The translations under genes and the position numbers were made by a program. Under the pieces are notes generated by a model that saw only the letters and a program-made list of their open reading frames with translations, did no database searches and was not told the DNA's origin. A stretch of 64,000 nt of DNA from NCBI RefSeq assembly GCF_013372165.1, contig NZ_CP053828.1, forward strand, positions 620,001 to 684,000, in the 5' to 3' direction. Shown here piece by piece: positions 36,293 to 45,469 of this stretch; the stretch's first letter is position 1, and each line of letters opens with the position of its first letter. This DNA is from Campylobacter hyointestinalis subsp. lawsonii (GTDB taxonomy: Bacteria; Campylobacterota; Campylobacteria; Campylobacterales; Campylobacteraceae).

Positions 36293-36774
36293 CTTTCCTT
36301 TTCTTTTGATTTTTTGCTTATTTGTGGTTGTTTAATTGCTCCGCTTTCTATCTTTTTAGTATAAGCATCGCCAAGTCTTGAAAGGATTGCTTTAGGGCTG
36401 TTTTCATTATTGATTTCTTGCTGGGTTGCTAAAAATTTATCTATATTTGTTTTGATGCTTGGCAGATATTCTCTAATGACATCTTCTATTATTGATAAAT
36501 TTACCCCTTCATAATCGTGAGCCGTAGCATTTCTTACCCCTCTAAGCCCCCTAATATTTTCTGGCGTAAATATTGATAGTGCTTTTATATCGCCACTATC
36601 CTGTATCTTTTGTAATTGCTCATTACAAGCTACAAGATGCATTAAAATAGCAGGTCTTTTTAGTGTTTCATCATCTAGTGCGGCAACTATTCCATTCTCA
36701 CAAATTTCAAAAATTTTTTCAATTTTATCTTTAATCAAAATAAGTCTTTCGTTTGTTTTTGTATTGCTAGACAT
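36289..36774 (-). CDS. HEPN-domain toxin (HepT-like) with C-terminal extension
   Basis: 161 residues. The HEPN active-site motif is RNATAHDY (R-x4-H-x-Y), with preceding helix FTPENIRGLRGV. HEPN proteins of this kind are RNases silenced by an MNT partner that adenylylates the Tyr. The partner gene lies immediately upstream (8-base overlap). Beyond the usual domain it carries a 45-residue basic tail containing RLGDAYTKKIESGAIKQP, a sequence echoed at the end of the 277-residue protein at 47159-47992. It likely stabilises the island or aborts phage infection. Confidence 0.82.
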   Translation of the reverse strand: MSSNTKTNERLILIKDKIEKIFEICENGIVAALDDETLKRPAILMHLVACNEQLQKIQDSGDIKALSIFTPENIRGLRGVRNATAHDYEGVNLSIIEDVIREYLPSIKTNIDKFLATQQEINNENSPKAILSRLGDAYTKKIESGAIKQPQISKKSKEKER

Positions 36775-37081
36775 AAATCACTCCTGTTAGTAAATTTTGT
36801 TGTTTTTGTAAAGACATTGAGGCTGTGTCGCATATATCAACTTGTCTTTTAAATTTATGCATAAAATCACTTCTTAAATCATCTAAATATATAAAGCCAT
36901 TAAAACCTTTGAATTTATTTATAAAATCCTTGCTAGTTTCTATTGTAATATCCACATCGCTTGCGATATCGGCACTATCTTTTGCAAAACTACCAAAAAG
37001 CCCAAGTTTTATAATGCCGTCTTCTTGTAATTTTGGTTTAATCTCTTTTAAATAGTCTAAGATTTCATCTTTTGTAAGCAT
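36767..37081 (-). CDS. MNT-type nucleotidyltransferase antitoxin (MntA-like)
   Basis: 104 residues with the complete minimal nucleotidyltransferase motif GSFAKDSADIASDVDI (GSx10DxD) and a third Asp in VDICDTA later. MntA proteins inactivate HepT by adding AMP units to its R-x4-H-x-Y tyrosine. The order, antitoxin gene then toxin gene with overlap, is the known arrangement. Confidence 0.85.
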   Translation of the reverse strand: MLTKDEILDYLKEIKPKLQEDGIIKLGLFGSFAKDSADIASDVDITIETSKDFINKFKGFNGFIYLDDLRSDFMHKFKRQVDICDTASMSLQKQQNLLTGVIYV

Positions 37082-37148
37082 TTTTTCGCCCTTGTAAATT
37101 TATCATATTATATTATTTAAAACTTTAAAAAATAATATTTTATTATTT

Positions 37149-37811
37149 TTAATTATTTACAAATTTAACTAATTCGTCAAAAAAGCTCTCAAAATCAATC
37201 TCAGCATTTTCATTATTTTTGCAGTATTCGCTTACGCCCATACCTAACGAAAATGCGTTTCGGTAAGCTTCTCTTTCATAAATAATGCTATTCATTAAAA
37301 AAATATCATCTAAATTTTTCTCGCTAATATAATCACGCAAAGCCTTAACTTTTTTGGCTAAAAATGGGTTTGGTGAAGCTTTTGATATGACAATCAGTGC
37401 TTTTGCGTTGGGATTGTAAATTTTAGCTTGTTCAAATACCAAAATCATCTTATTTAATACCGCAATATCAAGATCGCTTGGGATAACTGGGATAATTGCA
37501 ATATCACAAACTGCTAAGGCTTGACGCATTTCAGAGCTATCACGACCGCCAGTATCAATCACTACGCTATCATATTTTTGTTTTAAGCTTTGTATCTCTT
37601 TTAGCAGCGATGAGCCTATTTTTGATACACTATTAAAAAGCAGTGGCAAAGAGCTATCAGCTCTAATATCTGTAAAAACATCTACGCTTCTTTGCGGATC
37701 AGCGTCAATTAATAGCGTTTCATCGCCCATAAGAGATAGTTTTACGGCTAAATTTATGGCAATATTTGTTTTACCGCTACCGCCTTTTTCGTTTGTGATT
37801 GCAATTAACAT
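37149..37811 (-). CDS. parA: ParA-family partition ATPase
   Basis: 220 residues with deviant Walker A NEKGGSGKTN (KGGSGKT at residues 9-15), LLIDADPQRS, and the strand SVVIDTGGRDSSEMRQALAV. It is the small ParA type that pairs with RHH partners (ParG) rather than HTH ParB; the RHH protein at 36020-36292 is a candidate. It would segregate or maintain the excised circular form. It starts 24 bases after the lipoprotein stop. Confidence 0.9.
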   Translation of the reverse strand: MLIAITNEKGGSGKTNIAINLAVKLSLMGDETLLIDADPQRSVDVFTDIRADSSLPLLFNSVSKIGSSLLKEIQSLKQKYDSVVIDTGGRDSSEMRQALAVCDIAIIPVIPSDLDIAVLNKMILVFEQAKIYNPNAKALIVISKASPNPFLAKKVKALRDYISEKNLDDIFLMNSIIYEREAYRNAFSLGMGVSEYCKNNENAEIDFESFFDELVKFVNN

Positions 37812-37835
37812 TCTTTATCCTTTAAAATTTGGCTT

Positions 37836-38153
37836 TTATTTTTTACTTCCGTATTGCTGAACTAATTTTTCCCACTCAGTTGGTTCATTATCGCCAGTAA
37901 GCACACTCCAGTTTTGATTTTTTTTGTGCTTGATAAAACTTCCCAACTCGCAGTTTTTCATTTGAATTGTGCTTAAATTTGCATTTTTATTTGCTTCACA
38001 AAACTCTACCAGTTCAACTAATGTTTTCGCATTTACTTTATCGTTTAAGTAGTCGTGAGTATATTCTTTATCTCCAAATTTAGCTTCTTCGCCACAACCA
38101 ACAAACATAGCAGCAACCAACGCACCAAGTGCAACTTTACTTAAATTTTTCAT
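37836..38153 (-). CDS. EexN-like entry-exclusion lipoprotein
   Basis: 105 residues with lipobox (LVAAMFVGCGEEA, Cys20) and a body matching the pattern of EexN-type exclusion lipoproteins: YLNDKVNAKTLVELVEFCEA, then later MKNCELGSF. These block redundant transfer into a cell already holding the element. It is transcribed with parA behind an AT-rich palindrome (38181-38215). Family match is by pattern, not certain. Confidence 0.6.
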   Translation of the reverse strand: MKNLSKVALGALVAAMFVGCGEEAKFGDKEYTHDYLNDKVNAKTLVELVEFCEANKNANLSTIQMKNCELGSFIKHKKNQNWSVLTGDNEPTEWEKLVQQYGSKK

Positions 38154-38180
38154 AGTTTTATCCTTTATTAAATTATTTTT

Positions 38181-38215
38181 TATTATATTAAATTATTTTA
38201 AAATTTAATATAATA
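38181..38215. repeat. AT-rich perfect palindrome upstream of the lipoprotein/parA operon
   Basis: TATTATATTAAATT, 7-base spacer, AATTTAATATAATA: 14-base perfect arms. It belongs to a set of similar palindromes at 38986-39017, 39092-39120 and 45264-45292, each in an intergenic gap of the island. Candidate operator or partition site. Confidence 0.6.
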
Positions 38216-38219
38216 TAGA

Positions 38220-38930
38220 TTAATAGTCGCCATCGGCAACAAACTCATATTCTATTTGCCAGTTTCCGCCACCAAAATGCAGCTCATTTTTAAGCAGTGA
38301 GCAAGGTAAAAATGCACCATCTCCATCTGCTACCATTTGGCTAAATTTTGGCAGCTTTCGCTCATCAAAACCATTTTCATAAGTCTTATCCGAAAACATA
38401 AGACCTTCTCTAACTCGTTTTAGAAAATACTTGTATCCAAGCATTTCATTAAAGCCTTGATGTCTTAAAATTTCACCTTTTGTAGCATTGTTTTTAAGCC
38501 ACGCTATGCTTTCGTCTTTTATTAAAATTTGTAACTCAAAAAACTCTTGATACAAAATGGCTTCGTAAATGAGCTGTTCCAGATCATTTTTGGCAATCTT
38601 TGCGATCTCTTTAAGCGAGCTCGCAAATTTGCTATCGGCGATCTGTCTAAGCCATACGAGCGGAATAATCCTACGGTTATTTACTGCTAAGGCTTCTTCC
38701 TCGCTGCCGTGATTTTTGTAGAAAATACCCCAAAAAATCTTTTGGCTAAAAAAGTTAGCTAGTGTTTGATCCTGTTTGGCTACTAGGTTTTTTGCACTCT
38801 CAAGCAGTCTTTCATTTGGGTAAAAGCCAAGTTTTTCAATGGCGTCTTCGCCAACTTGCTCTATAAGGTGTGCATACCATATAGGCACTGCAAAGCCAGT
38901 AGGATAGTCCTGCGGCGTGTTTGGCAACAT
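38220..38930 (-). CDS. Conserved hypothetical protein of the island
   Basis: 236 residues, soluble, no signal peptide or membrane helix and no motif I recognise. It begins MLPNTPQDYPTGFAVPIWYA and contains FFSQKIFWGIFYKNHGSEEE. It stands between two palindrome-rich gaps downstream of the giant methylase-helicase gene. Confidence 0.6.
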   Translation of the reverse strand: MLPNTPQDYPTGFAVPIWYAHLIEQVGEDAIEKLGFYPNERLLESAKNLVAKQDQTLANFFSQKIFWGIFYKNHGSEEEALAVNNRRIIPLVWLRQIADSKFASSLKEIAKIAKNDLEQLIYEAILYQEFFELQILIKDESIAWLKNNATKGEILRHQGFNEMLGYKYFLKRVREGLMFSDKTYENGFDERKLPKFSQMVADGDGAFLPCSLLKNELHFGGGNWQIEYEFVADGDY

Positions 38931-38985
38931 CTTTTCTCCTTTATCTTGAAGTTTGAAAGAATTATAATATAAAAAAGTTTAAAAT

Positions 38986-39017
38986 AATATTAAATAATAA
39001 AATATAATTTAATATTA
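38986..39017. repeat. AT-rich inverted repeat
   Basis: AATATTAAAT ... ATTTAATATT, 10-base arms around a 12-base spacer, in the promoter region of the 236-residue protein. Confidence 0.45.
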
Positions 39018-39091
39018 TAAATAATTATTTCTCCTGCTGGGTTCTCGTATAAATTTCTCGGTTATTTTTTGTAGATATTAAATAATTTAGA

Positions 39092-39120
39092 ATTATATTA
39101 AATTGTTTAATATAATTCTA
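39092..39120. repeat. AT-rich perfect palindrome
   Basis: GAATTATATTAAA, TTG, TTTAATATAATTC: 13-base perfect arms with a 3-base centre, just downstream of the giant methylase-helicase stop and upstream of the 236-residue protein. It could also act as a terminator stem. Confidence 0.6.
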
Positions 39121-39132
39121 AAATGTATCAAA

Positions 39133-42100
39133 TTAAAAGCCTCGACCTTTGTCGGTTGATTTTTCTTCTCTTTGGGCTATCGTGGCTTGAGCTGGTTTTA
39201 TGGCGGATTGTGCCACTGGAATTTGTATGTTTTGGTTTTGCTCTTTTAGCTTCTCAAGCATTTTTGCCTTTTGGGCTTTATCCCAGTTTTTGTATTCTTC
39301 AAGTGCGCCGCTTCTCCACTCACTTTTATATTGTCTATCGACCATCATCTTGTCGTTTTCGGCGTTGCAAATTTCGAGATCTTTTTGCAGTCTATTAAAA
39401 AGCTCTTGCTTTGGATAGGTTTGGTTATTTTCCGACCATTCTTTTAGGGTTGCATTTGCTTCTTGCAATGTTTTTAGCTCGGTCGTGTTTTTCTCTAACC
39501 TCTTTTGCAGCGCTTCATCGCTTAGAACATTATTGATCCTAGTAATAAAGCCCTTTAGATTGATTTGCTCTCTTGCACTTATGCCTCGCAATTTATCATC
39601 GTGATACTCGAGCGATCTTGGTTCTAGTTCTATCTCGTGTTCTTGATTTACAAGCTTAAAAAATACAACATTGCCTTCAAAGGCTGTCTTGGTTGCTGTG
39701 CCTATGACTTTAAATCCTTTGTATTCCATAATCTCTCTTGGTGTATCTTTTGCGGCAAACAATAAATTTATATTACCAAGTAACATACCAGCCATTTGAT
39801 CTTGTTTTGCCTCTATGCTATCAAGCTCAGGCTTGATTATATCTTTTATAAAATTTAGCTCAACTGGTTTTTGCATATCGCCATTTAATTTAAATTCATA
39901 GTCTTTTAAGGTAGCATTTTTAAATTCTTGCATAATATTATTATTATTGCTTTCTAGCTTTTCTTTAACTGCTTCAAAACTAGTAGAATTTTTAAAAGCT
40001 ATATCGAACAAGAGAGATTTATCGTTTTTGTTTTGATTTGTTTCAAACATACTTTTTGAAAGCTCATCTTTAAATTTCATAAAATCTACTTCTTTATATT
40101 TTGGAATAATAAATTCGTGTGAGATTGCTTCAAATCCACCTTGAGCAACAGAAGCTTGAAATTTATTGATCTTGCAAGTAAAATTTTCTTTTGTATTTTG
40201 TTTCACTACCTGTTTAATAGTATTGATTTTAGGTATTTGTGCTGTAAGCTTGGCTATTTTTGCATTATTTTTCTCTTGCTCGTCTGCGTTTGAGAAAATT
40301 TGTTCTTTATAGCGTTTGATCTCGTTTTTTTCCTTTTTAATGGCTTCGTTTAACTCAAACTCTGTAAAGATAAGTGGGTTTTCACTGGCTACTGCACGTG
40401 CTTCGTTTGAATTTAGCAAATCCTCTTCAAAGCCACTAAGGCTGCGTTCACCAACAATTCCTTTCCTGAAATTTAAAATTGCTTCATTTTTCTTGCTTTG
40501 CAACTCCCAGTTTCTTTCATCAAAAGTGCCAGGCGTGATATGTCTAAATTCCTTAATAATAAAATTCTCAGGGTCATTTTCGTAAAAAATGTTGCCTTGT
40601 CTTATGGCTCTACCATTGCTTTGCGTTATATCACTTGGTCGCCATGGGCAATCAATATGATGAAGTGCGGTAATACGTTTTTGCACATTTACGCCAGTTC
40701 CCATTTTTGCACGACTTCCTAAAAGCACTCTAACTTCGCCATTATTGACCTTTCTAAAAAGTTCAGCCTTTTCTTCGTTGCTGACTGCATCGTGAATAAA
40801 TGCTATTTGTTCTCTTGGTATTCCTTTTTGAGTTAATTTTTTATAAATATCTCCATAAAGAAAAAATCTACTATCATCAAAATCATCTTTTATTTGCACT
40901 TCTCCATTTTCATCAAGGTCATTTATGCTTATTTCATTTTTGTCTATTGTGTCATTAATATTTTCAAATTCATCCACATACTCAGTCTTAATTTCTTCTC
41001 TGCTTAAATTTTCATCTAATTTTAAGTTGAAAGATTTTTCACTGCCACTTTGTGGTGTGCCAACATCTAAAAATACAAGCTGTGTGCCTTTTTGTTCGCT
41101 CCATTTTTCCCACTCTTTAAAAATTTCATCAACAGCAATATTGACTTTTGAGTTTATGTAATCAGGTGCAGTCGGATCAATGAGCCTAAAATCAATACTT
41201 GCTTTTTTGGCATCACTTGTTACTTTAAGTGGATTATCTATTTTTGGATCATATCCGCCGCCTTCCATATGAATAAGTCGTCCTGTGATTGAGTGGCTGG
41301 GATATAAGCCATTTTCATCAGGTTCTCCTATATATTCAGCAATTCGTTTTGATTTTTCACTTTTTATATAAATTACTTCTTTATTTGGGACAAATGTTTT
41401 TGAAAATGCTTTAATATCATCGTTTGTGATTGTATCTGTTGTCTGACTTAACATATTTGAAAGTTCAGGTAAATTTGTAAGAGATGAAAATCTAGCCTCC
41501 ATTTTAATACGACCACTTGCATCCCTTACTGGTGCTATATCTATACCTGCAAAATTACTAGCCCAATTTGAAAAGCTGTCTATACCTAGTTTTTCAAGTT
41601 CTTTTGGTTGCAAGTATCTTTGCATATTATAAATTTCACTCAATGAATTTGAAACAGGCGTTCCAGTTAAAAACATAACCTTTCCATCGTCTTTATCGTT
41701 GATGTAAGTAGTAAGTGCTAACATATTTAAAGCTCTTTTGCTTGAAATATTTGCTCCTTTTCCTTTTGCGTTCATAGGTGAAATTACGCCTAAATTTTTA
41801 AAATTATGTGCTTCATCTACAACTATACTATCTACGCCAAGCATTGAAAAATCCATAATTTTAGACTTTGTTCTGTCTTCAATTAATTTTTCAAATTTTT
41901 GTTCGGTTTTTGCTATCATCTTTTCAATTTGACGAGCTGAACGTTTGTTTGTTACTTCATCACGTTCTTCGTAATATCTGAGTGCTTCTTTTAGTTCATA
42001 AATTTCATTGTCTAAAATTTTTTGCTGAGTTTCAAATGGCACTGGCAGTTTTTCTATTTGAGTATATTTAATAATAACTGCATCCCAATCGTTATTTGCT

Positions 42101-45100
42101 ATATTTGCTAAAAATTCATCTCTTTCTTTTGGGCTTAGTGAGTTTTCATCAGCTACTAGCACATTAGCATTTGGAAATGCTTCAAAGAAACCTTGATCCC
42201 ATTGTGTTACGAGGTTATTTGGCACAATTATAAGAGGTTTTTTTACAAGGCCAAGCTCTTTTTGCTTCATAACAGCAGCTATTGCTGCGTAAGTTTTTCC
42301 AGCTCCAACTTCGTGGTCTAATAATATATTTTTTTGCACCATACTTCTAAAAATAGCGTCTTTTTGGTGCTTTCTAAGATTTATATTGCTATCAAGTCCA
42401 TTAAATTCTAAACCATCTCCTTCAAATTTAGCTTTTACATAGCAGTTAAATTTATCATTATAAATGCGTTCAAGCTCTTTTGCTCTTGCTCTATCACTAT
42501 AAATCCATTCATTAAATTTAGTTTTTAGAGCTTCTATTTTTGCATTTGCTTCTGCTGTTTTTTCAGGATTAATTACTTGTTTGTATATGATGTTACCTTC
42601 TTTGTCGTATTTTATATTACCTTCTTGATCTAGCATAGGCTCATCGGTTCTTTCCATAATTTTAATAGGCGTGTTGTTTAATGCACTTTCAATTATGTCA
42701 TATACGCTTTTGTTATTTCCTATATTTTGATGAATTTTATAATATCCATCAATTAATCTTTGATTTGTAAGTCCTTTAACTTCAACAGAGTAATTGTATC
42801 TAGCATATTGTGAAAAATAGTCCTTATCGCCATCTATTTGCCAACCCATAGAGCCTAAATTTTTAAGCTTCCAAGCTTGTTCTTCGTAGTTACTAGTTTT
42901 TAGCTCGTGTTCTAAAAAATCATTGTAATATTTTACTGGTATCCAAGAACTTCCAAATCTTGTATCAATATCTACAAAGCTAATATCTTGTGGTATAACT
43001 TTACTTAACTCATTAACATTATTTTGCATAAGATCTGTGTATATATCTTGCAAGTCTTTTGCTATTTGCAATTTCTCTTTAACATTTCCGCTTAAATAAA
43101 TAGGTGCAAATATTAGCTCACGTTCGCCATTTATTAATTTTTGCGGATCATAAAAAGCTAACTTATCTTCAATAATTTTATCTTCAACTTCAATCTTTGA
43201 TTTGTTTAATTTTTGTGCGATATAGTCAGTGTCAATTTTTCCATATTGATACATACTTACTAAAACACCATCTTTTTCATTGTCAAATAAAATTTCAGGC
43301 GTAAAACCAATTGTTCGGCGAAGTAGTATGTTTGCTTTTTCGCAACTTTCTTTTACGGCTTCTTTACCATCTTTTGCACGTTCGGACTTTTTATAGTTTT
43401 TTTCTAATGCCTTGACCTTGCTAAACTCAATATCCAAATTTCTAAATGCTGATGCTTTGTTTCCAGATAAAAAACCTTCACTAGCGTGATAGCTATCTAA
43501 TAAGATGTTTAACTGCTCTCTTGTTTGCCACAGTTTTAAATCATCGTCCTTGATATTGGTTTGCTCTAATGCAATAAGCTCTTTTAACTTATCTCTTAGT
43601 GGTATGTATTTTTTTATACGATTTTGAACAGCTAAACTTAAATTCTCTACCTTTGAAGCCCTGATTTCATCGCCTAGTGAGCTTGTTATTTTACAAACTT
43701 CTCCATTATGGATAAATAGGCTATTTTCTTTTAAATTTTTGACATATTCATAGTTATCATCGTAGCTTTCAATGATAAAATCAACGATCGGAGCAGGTTC
43801 TCGCCATTTATATATATTTGCTGGTAGCTGTTCTTGTATAAAATGTTCTATTGCTAAATCAAGATTGAAATTTTCATCATTTTTTGGCTCATAAAAAATA
43901 CCTTTACCAAATTGTCCTGTGCGATATGTTGGCTTGGCTAGTATATTTTGCGGATTTTCAATAAAGTATTGGTTGATACTTTGTTTTAATTCAATGCCAT
44001 CTTCTGTTATTTGAGTTGCTTTTATTTTTGAGATTTCTTTATTGTATTCAGGATGTTTGCCTTTTTGTAAGAAAATAATATCCGTTTCTGCTTCTGTGTG
44101 CTTAAAAATATTGTTTGGCAAACGCACAGCCCCTAAAAATGTATGGTTTTGTGCTATTTCATCTCTTGCAGAGTTGTATTTGGCGTCCATAAAATGACGA
44201 CTTACTACAAATGCACTAATTCCATCTTCTTTTAAGCTATATTGGGTTGCTTTTTGTATAAAAAAGTTGTGAGCCGAACCAAAAATATCGTGATGAGTAT
44301 TATCATAAAGTGGCACATCTAAAAAAGGTGGATTTCCTATAACTGCGTCAAATTGTTCATCGTGTCTAAATTTTTCATATCCAATATTATAATTTTGCTG
44401 ATTTGGATATAAAATTTTATTCATTTTTATTGTCAAAGGTTCTATGTCAAGACCAGTAAAATGAAAATTTTTATTTTCATTAAAAGTAATAAACGAACCA
44501 TTTCCAACACTGGGTTCTAAAATTTTCTTTTGTAAATTTGGCTCATCTGTATTAATGCCAAGTTTTTCAAGTCCATTATACATGGCCTTAACAATATTTT
44601 TTGGTGTGTAATATGCTGTTAAATTTGAACGCTTTGCAGCATTATAATCATCTTCTGAAAGTAACTTTTTTAGCTCATTTCTTTCATTTTGCCATTTTTC
44701 ATTTCGCTCATCAAATAGTCCATTAATGCCACCCCAGCCTGAAAAACTAGCAATTGCTAGTTGTTGTTCTTTTGTGATGTTAAGCTCGATTTCTCCCTTT
44801 TTGCCAAGATCTAATTTTGGGTAAATTTCATTTGTAAGTTTAATGGCTTCAACGTTCTTGCTAAATCTGTCTTTTTCGCCACCGAGCTCTATTACTTGAT
44901 CTAATTTTAGATCAGTAAAAATATTGTTGAATTGCTTTAAAGGCTCAATTTGTTTGATATTTTCATTTGCTACTTCTTCGGCAGGATCGGCGGTTAATAA
45001 ATTGATTTGCAATTCATCAACTTGCCTATCGATATCGGCTGCCTTTTCGATAATCAAGCCAAGACTATCATTGCCAAAATATTCAGGATGGGCGTCTGCC

Positions 45101-45156
45101 ATACTAAATAAATCAAATCTGCCATACAAATCATCGTTATTTTTATGCTTTGCCAT
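39133..45156 (-). CDS. Giant DNA methylase-helicase fusion (2007 residues)
   Basis: Mobile-element protein joining an N6-adenine methylase-like domain to an SF2/SNF2-type helicase. N-terminally, PSVGNGSFITF (SAM site) and AVIGNPPFLDVPL (NPPF catalytic motif) lie near residues 215-285. Helicase motifs follow: LDHEVGAGKTYAAI (about 950), IVVDEAHNFKNLG (about 1113), MFLTGTPVSNS, LLGSRAKMGTGVNVQ and QSNGRAIRQGN (about 1515). Charged coiled coil makes up the rest. Similar giants are known on conjugative elements and large phages, where protection against host restriction or a role in transfer is suspected. It ends STDKGRGF. Confidence 0.88.
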   Translation of the reverse strand: MAKHKNNDDLYGRFDLFSMADAHPEYFGNDSLGLIIEKAADIDRQVDELQINLLTADPAEEVANENIKQIEPLKQFNNIFTDLKLDQVIELGGEKDRFSKNVEAIKLTNEIYPKLDLGKKGEIELNITKEQQLAIASFSGWGGINGLFDERNEKWQNERNELKKLLSEDDYNAAKRSNLTAYYTPKNIVKAMYNGLEKLGINTDEPNLQKKILEPSVGNGSFITFNENKNFHFTGLDIEPLTIKMNKILYPNQQNYNIGYEKFRHDEQFDAVIGNPPFLDVPLYDNTHHDIFGSAHNFFIQKATQYSLKEDGISAFVVSRHFMDAKYNSARDEIAQNHTFLGAVRLPNNIFKHTEAETDIIFLQKGKHPEYNKEISKIKATQITEDGIELKQSINQYFIENPQNILAKPTYRTGQFGKGIFYEPKNDENFNLDLAIEHFIQEQLPANIYKWREPAPIVDFIIESYDDNYEYVKNLKENSLFIHNGEVCKITSSLGDEIRASKVENLSLAVQNRIKKYIPLRDKLKELIALEQTNIKDDDLKLWQTREQLNILLDSYHASEGFLSGNKASAFRNLDIEFSKVKALEKNYKKSERAKDGKEAVKESCEKANILLRRTIGFTPEILFDNEKDGVLVSMYQYGKIDTDYIAQKLNKSKIEVEDKIIEDKLAFYDPQKLINGERELIFAPIYLSGNVKEKLQIAKDLQDIYTDLMQNNVNELSKVIPQDISFVDIDTRFGSSWIPVKYYNDFLEHELKTSNYEEQAWKLKNLGSMGWQIDGDKDYFSQYARYNYSVEVKGLTNQRLIDGYYKIHQNIGNNKSVYDIIESALNNTPIKIMERTDEPMLDQEGNIKYDKEGNIIYKQVINPEKTAEANAKIEALKTKFNEWIYSDRARAKELERIYNDKFNCYVKAKFEGDGLEFNGLDSNINLRKHQKDAIFRSMVQKNILLDHEVGAGKTYAAIAAVMKQKELGLVKKPLIIVPNNLVTQWDQGFFEAFPNANVLVADENSLSPKERDEFLANIANNDWDAVIIKYTQIEKLPVPFETQQKILDNEIYELKEALRYYEERDEVTNKRSARQIEKMIAKTEQKFEKLIEDRTKSKIMDFSMLGVDSIVVDEAHNFKNLGVISPMNAKGKGANISSKRALNMLALTTYINDKDDGKVMFLTGTPVSNSLSEIYNMQRYLQPKELEKLGIDSFSNWASNFAGIDIAPVRDASGRIKMEARFSSLTNLPELSNMLSQTTDTITNDDIKAFSKTFVPNKEVIYIKSEKSKRIAEYIGEPDENGLYPSHSITGRLIHMEGGGYDPKIDNPLKVTSDAKKASIDFRLIDPTAPDYINSKVNIAVDEIFKEWEKWSEQKGTQLVFLDVGTPQSGSEKSFNLKLDENLSREEIKTEYVDEFENINDTIDKNEISINDLDENGEVQIKDDFDDSRFFLYGDIYKKLTQKGIPREQIAFIHDAVSNEEKAELFRKVNNGEVRVLLGSRAKMGTGVNVQKRITALHHIDCPWRPSDITQSNGRAIRQGNIFYENDPENFIIKEFRHITPGTFDERNWELQSKKNEAILNFRKGIVGERSLSGFEEDLLNSNEARAVASENPLIFTEFELNEAIKKEKNEIKRYKEQIFSNADEQEKNNAKIAKLTAQIPKINTIKQVVKQNTKENFTCKINKFQASVAQGGFEAISHEFIIPKYKEVDFMKFKDELSKSMFETNQNKNDKSLLFDIAFKNSTSFEAVKEKLESNNNNIMQEFKNATLKDYEFKLNGDMQKPVELNFIKDIIKPELDSIEAKQDQMAGMLLGNINLLFAAKDTPREIMEYKGFKVIGTATKTAFEGNVVFFKLVNQEHEIELEPRSLEYHDDKLRGISAREQINLKGFITRINNVLSDEALQKRLEKNTTELKTLQEANATLKEWSENNQTYPKQELFNRLQKDLEICNAENDKMMVDRQYKSEWRSGALEEYKNWDKAQKAKMLEKLKEQNQNIQIPVAQSAIKPAQATIAQREEKSTDKGRGF

Positions 45157-45263
45157 TTTGTGCTCCCAAGTAAGATTAAAATTTTAGTAAAATTTTATCT
45201 AAATTCGTTGCAAACGCCGATTTTTACATACTTTTATATTGTTTTATGATTTTATAAAATATT

Positions 45264-45292
45264 AAATTATTTAATATAATATTAAATAATTT
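45264..45292. repeat. AT-rich perfect palindrome upstream of the giant methylase-helicase
   Basis: AAATTATTTAATAT, A, ATATTAAATAATTT: 14-base perfect arms with one central base. It abuts the stop of the small RHH gene and lies about 110 bases before the giant gene, fitting an operator or terminator. Confidence 0.6.
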
Positions 45293-45469
45293 TTAATAAC
45301 CATTCATCTCTTTATCTTCGTTTATAAGCATTCTAATGTATGCAGCACGAGTTGGAAAAAATTTTTTATTATAAATATAATCTAAGTATTCCAACTCATC
45401 TTCTTCAAGATAAATTACAATTTGTCTTTTCTTTAGCTTGTCTTTATCTATATTCTTATTTTTTTTCAT
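45293..45469 (-). CDS. Small ribbon-helix-helix protein (58 residues)
   Basis: ATG frame overlapping the primase stop by 4 bases. It begins MKKNKNIDKDKLKKRQIVIY; the RHH strand is RQIVIYLEEDELEYL and the second helix region FPTRAAYIRMLINEDKEMN. It is a plausible transcriptional repressor or relaxosome accessory factor, placed between primase and giant methylase-helicase with a palindrome immediately downstream. Confidence 0.7.
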   Translation of the reverse strand: MKKNKNIDKDKLKKRQIVIYLEEDELEYLDYIYNKKFFPTRAAYIRMLINEDKEMNGY

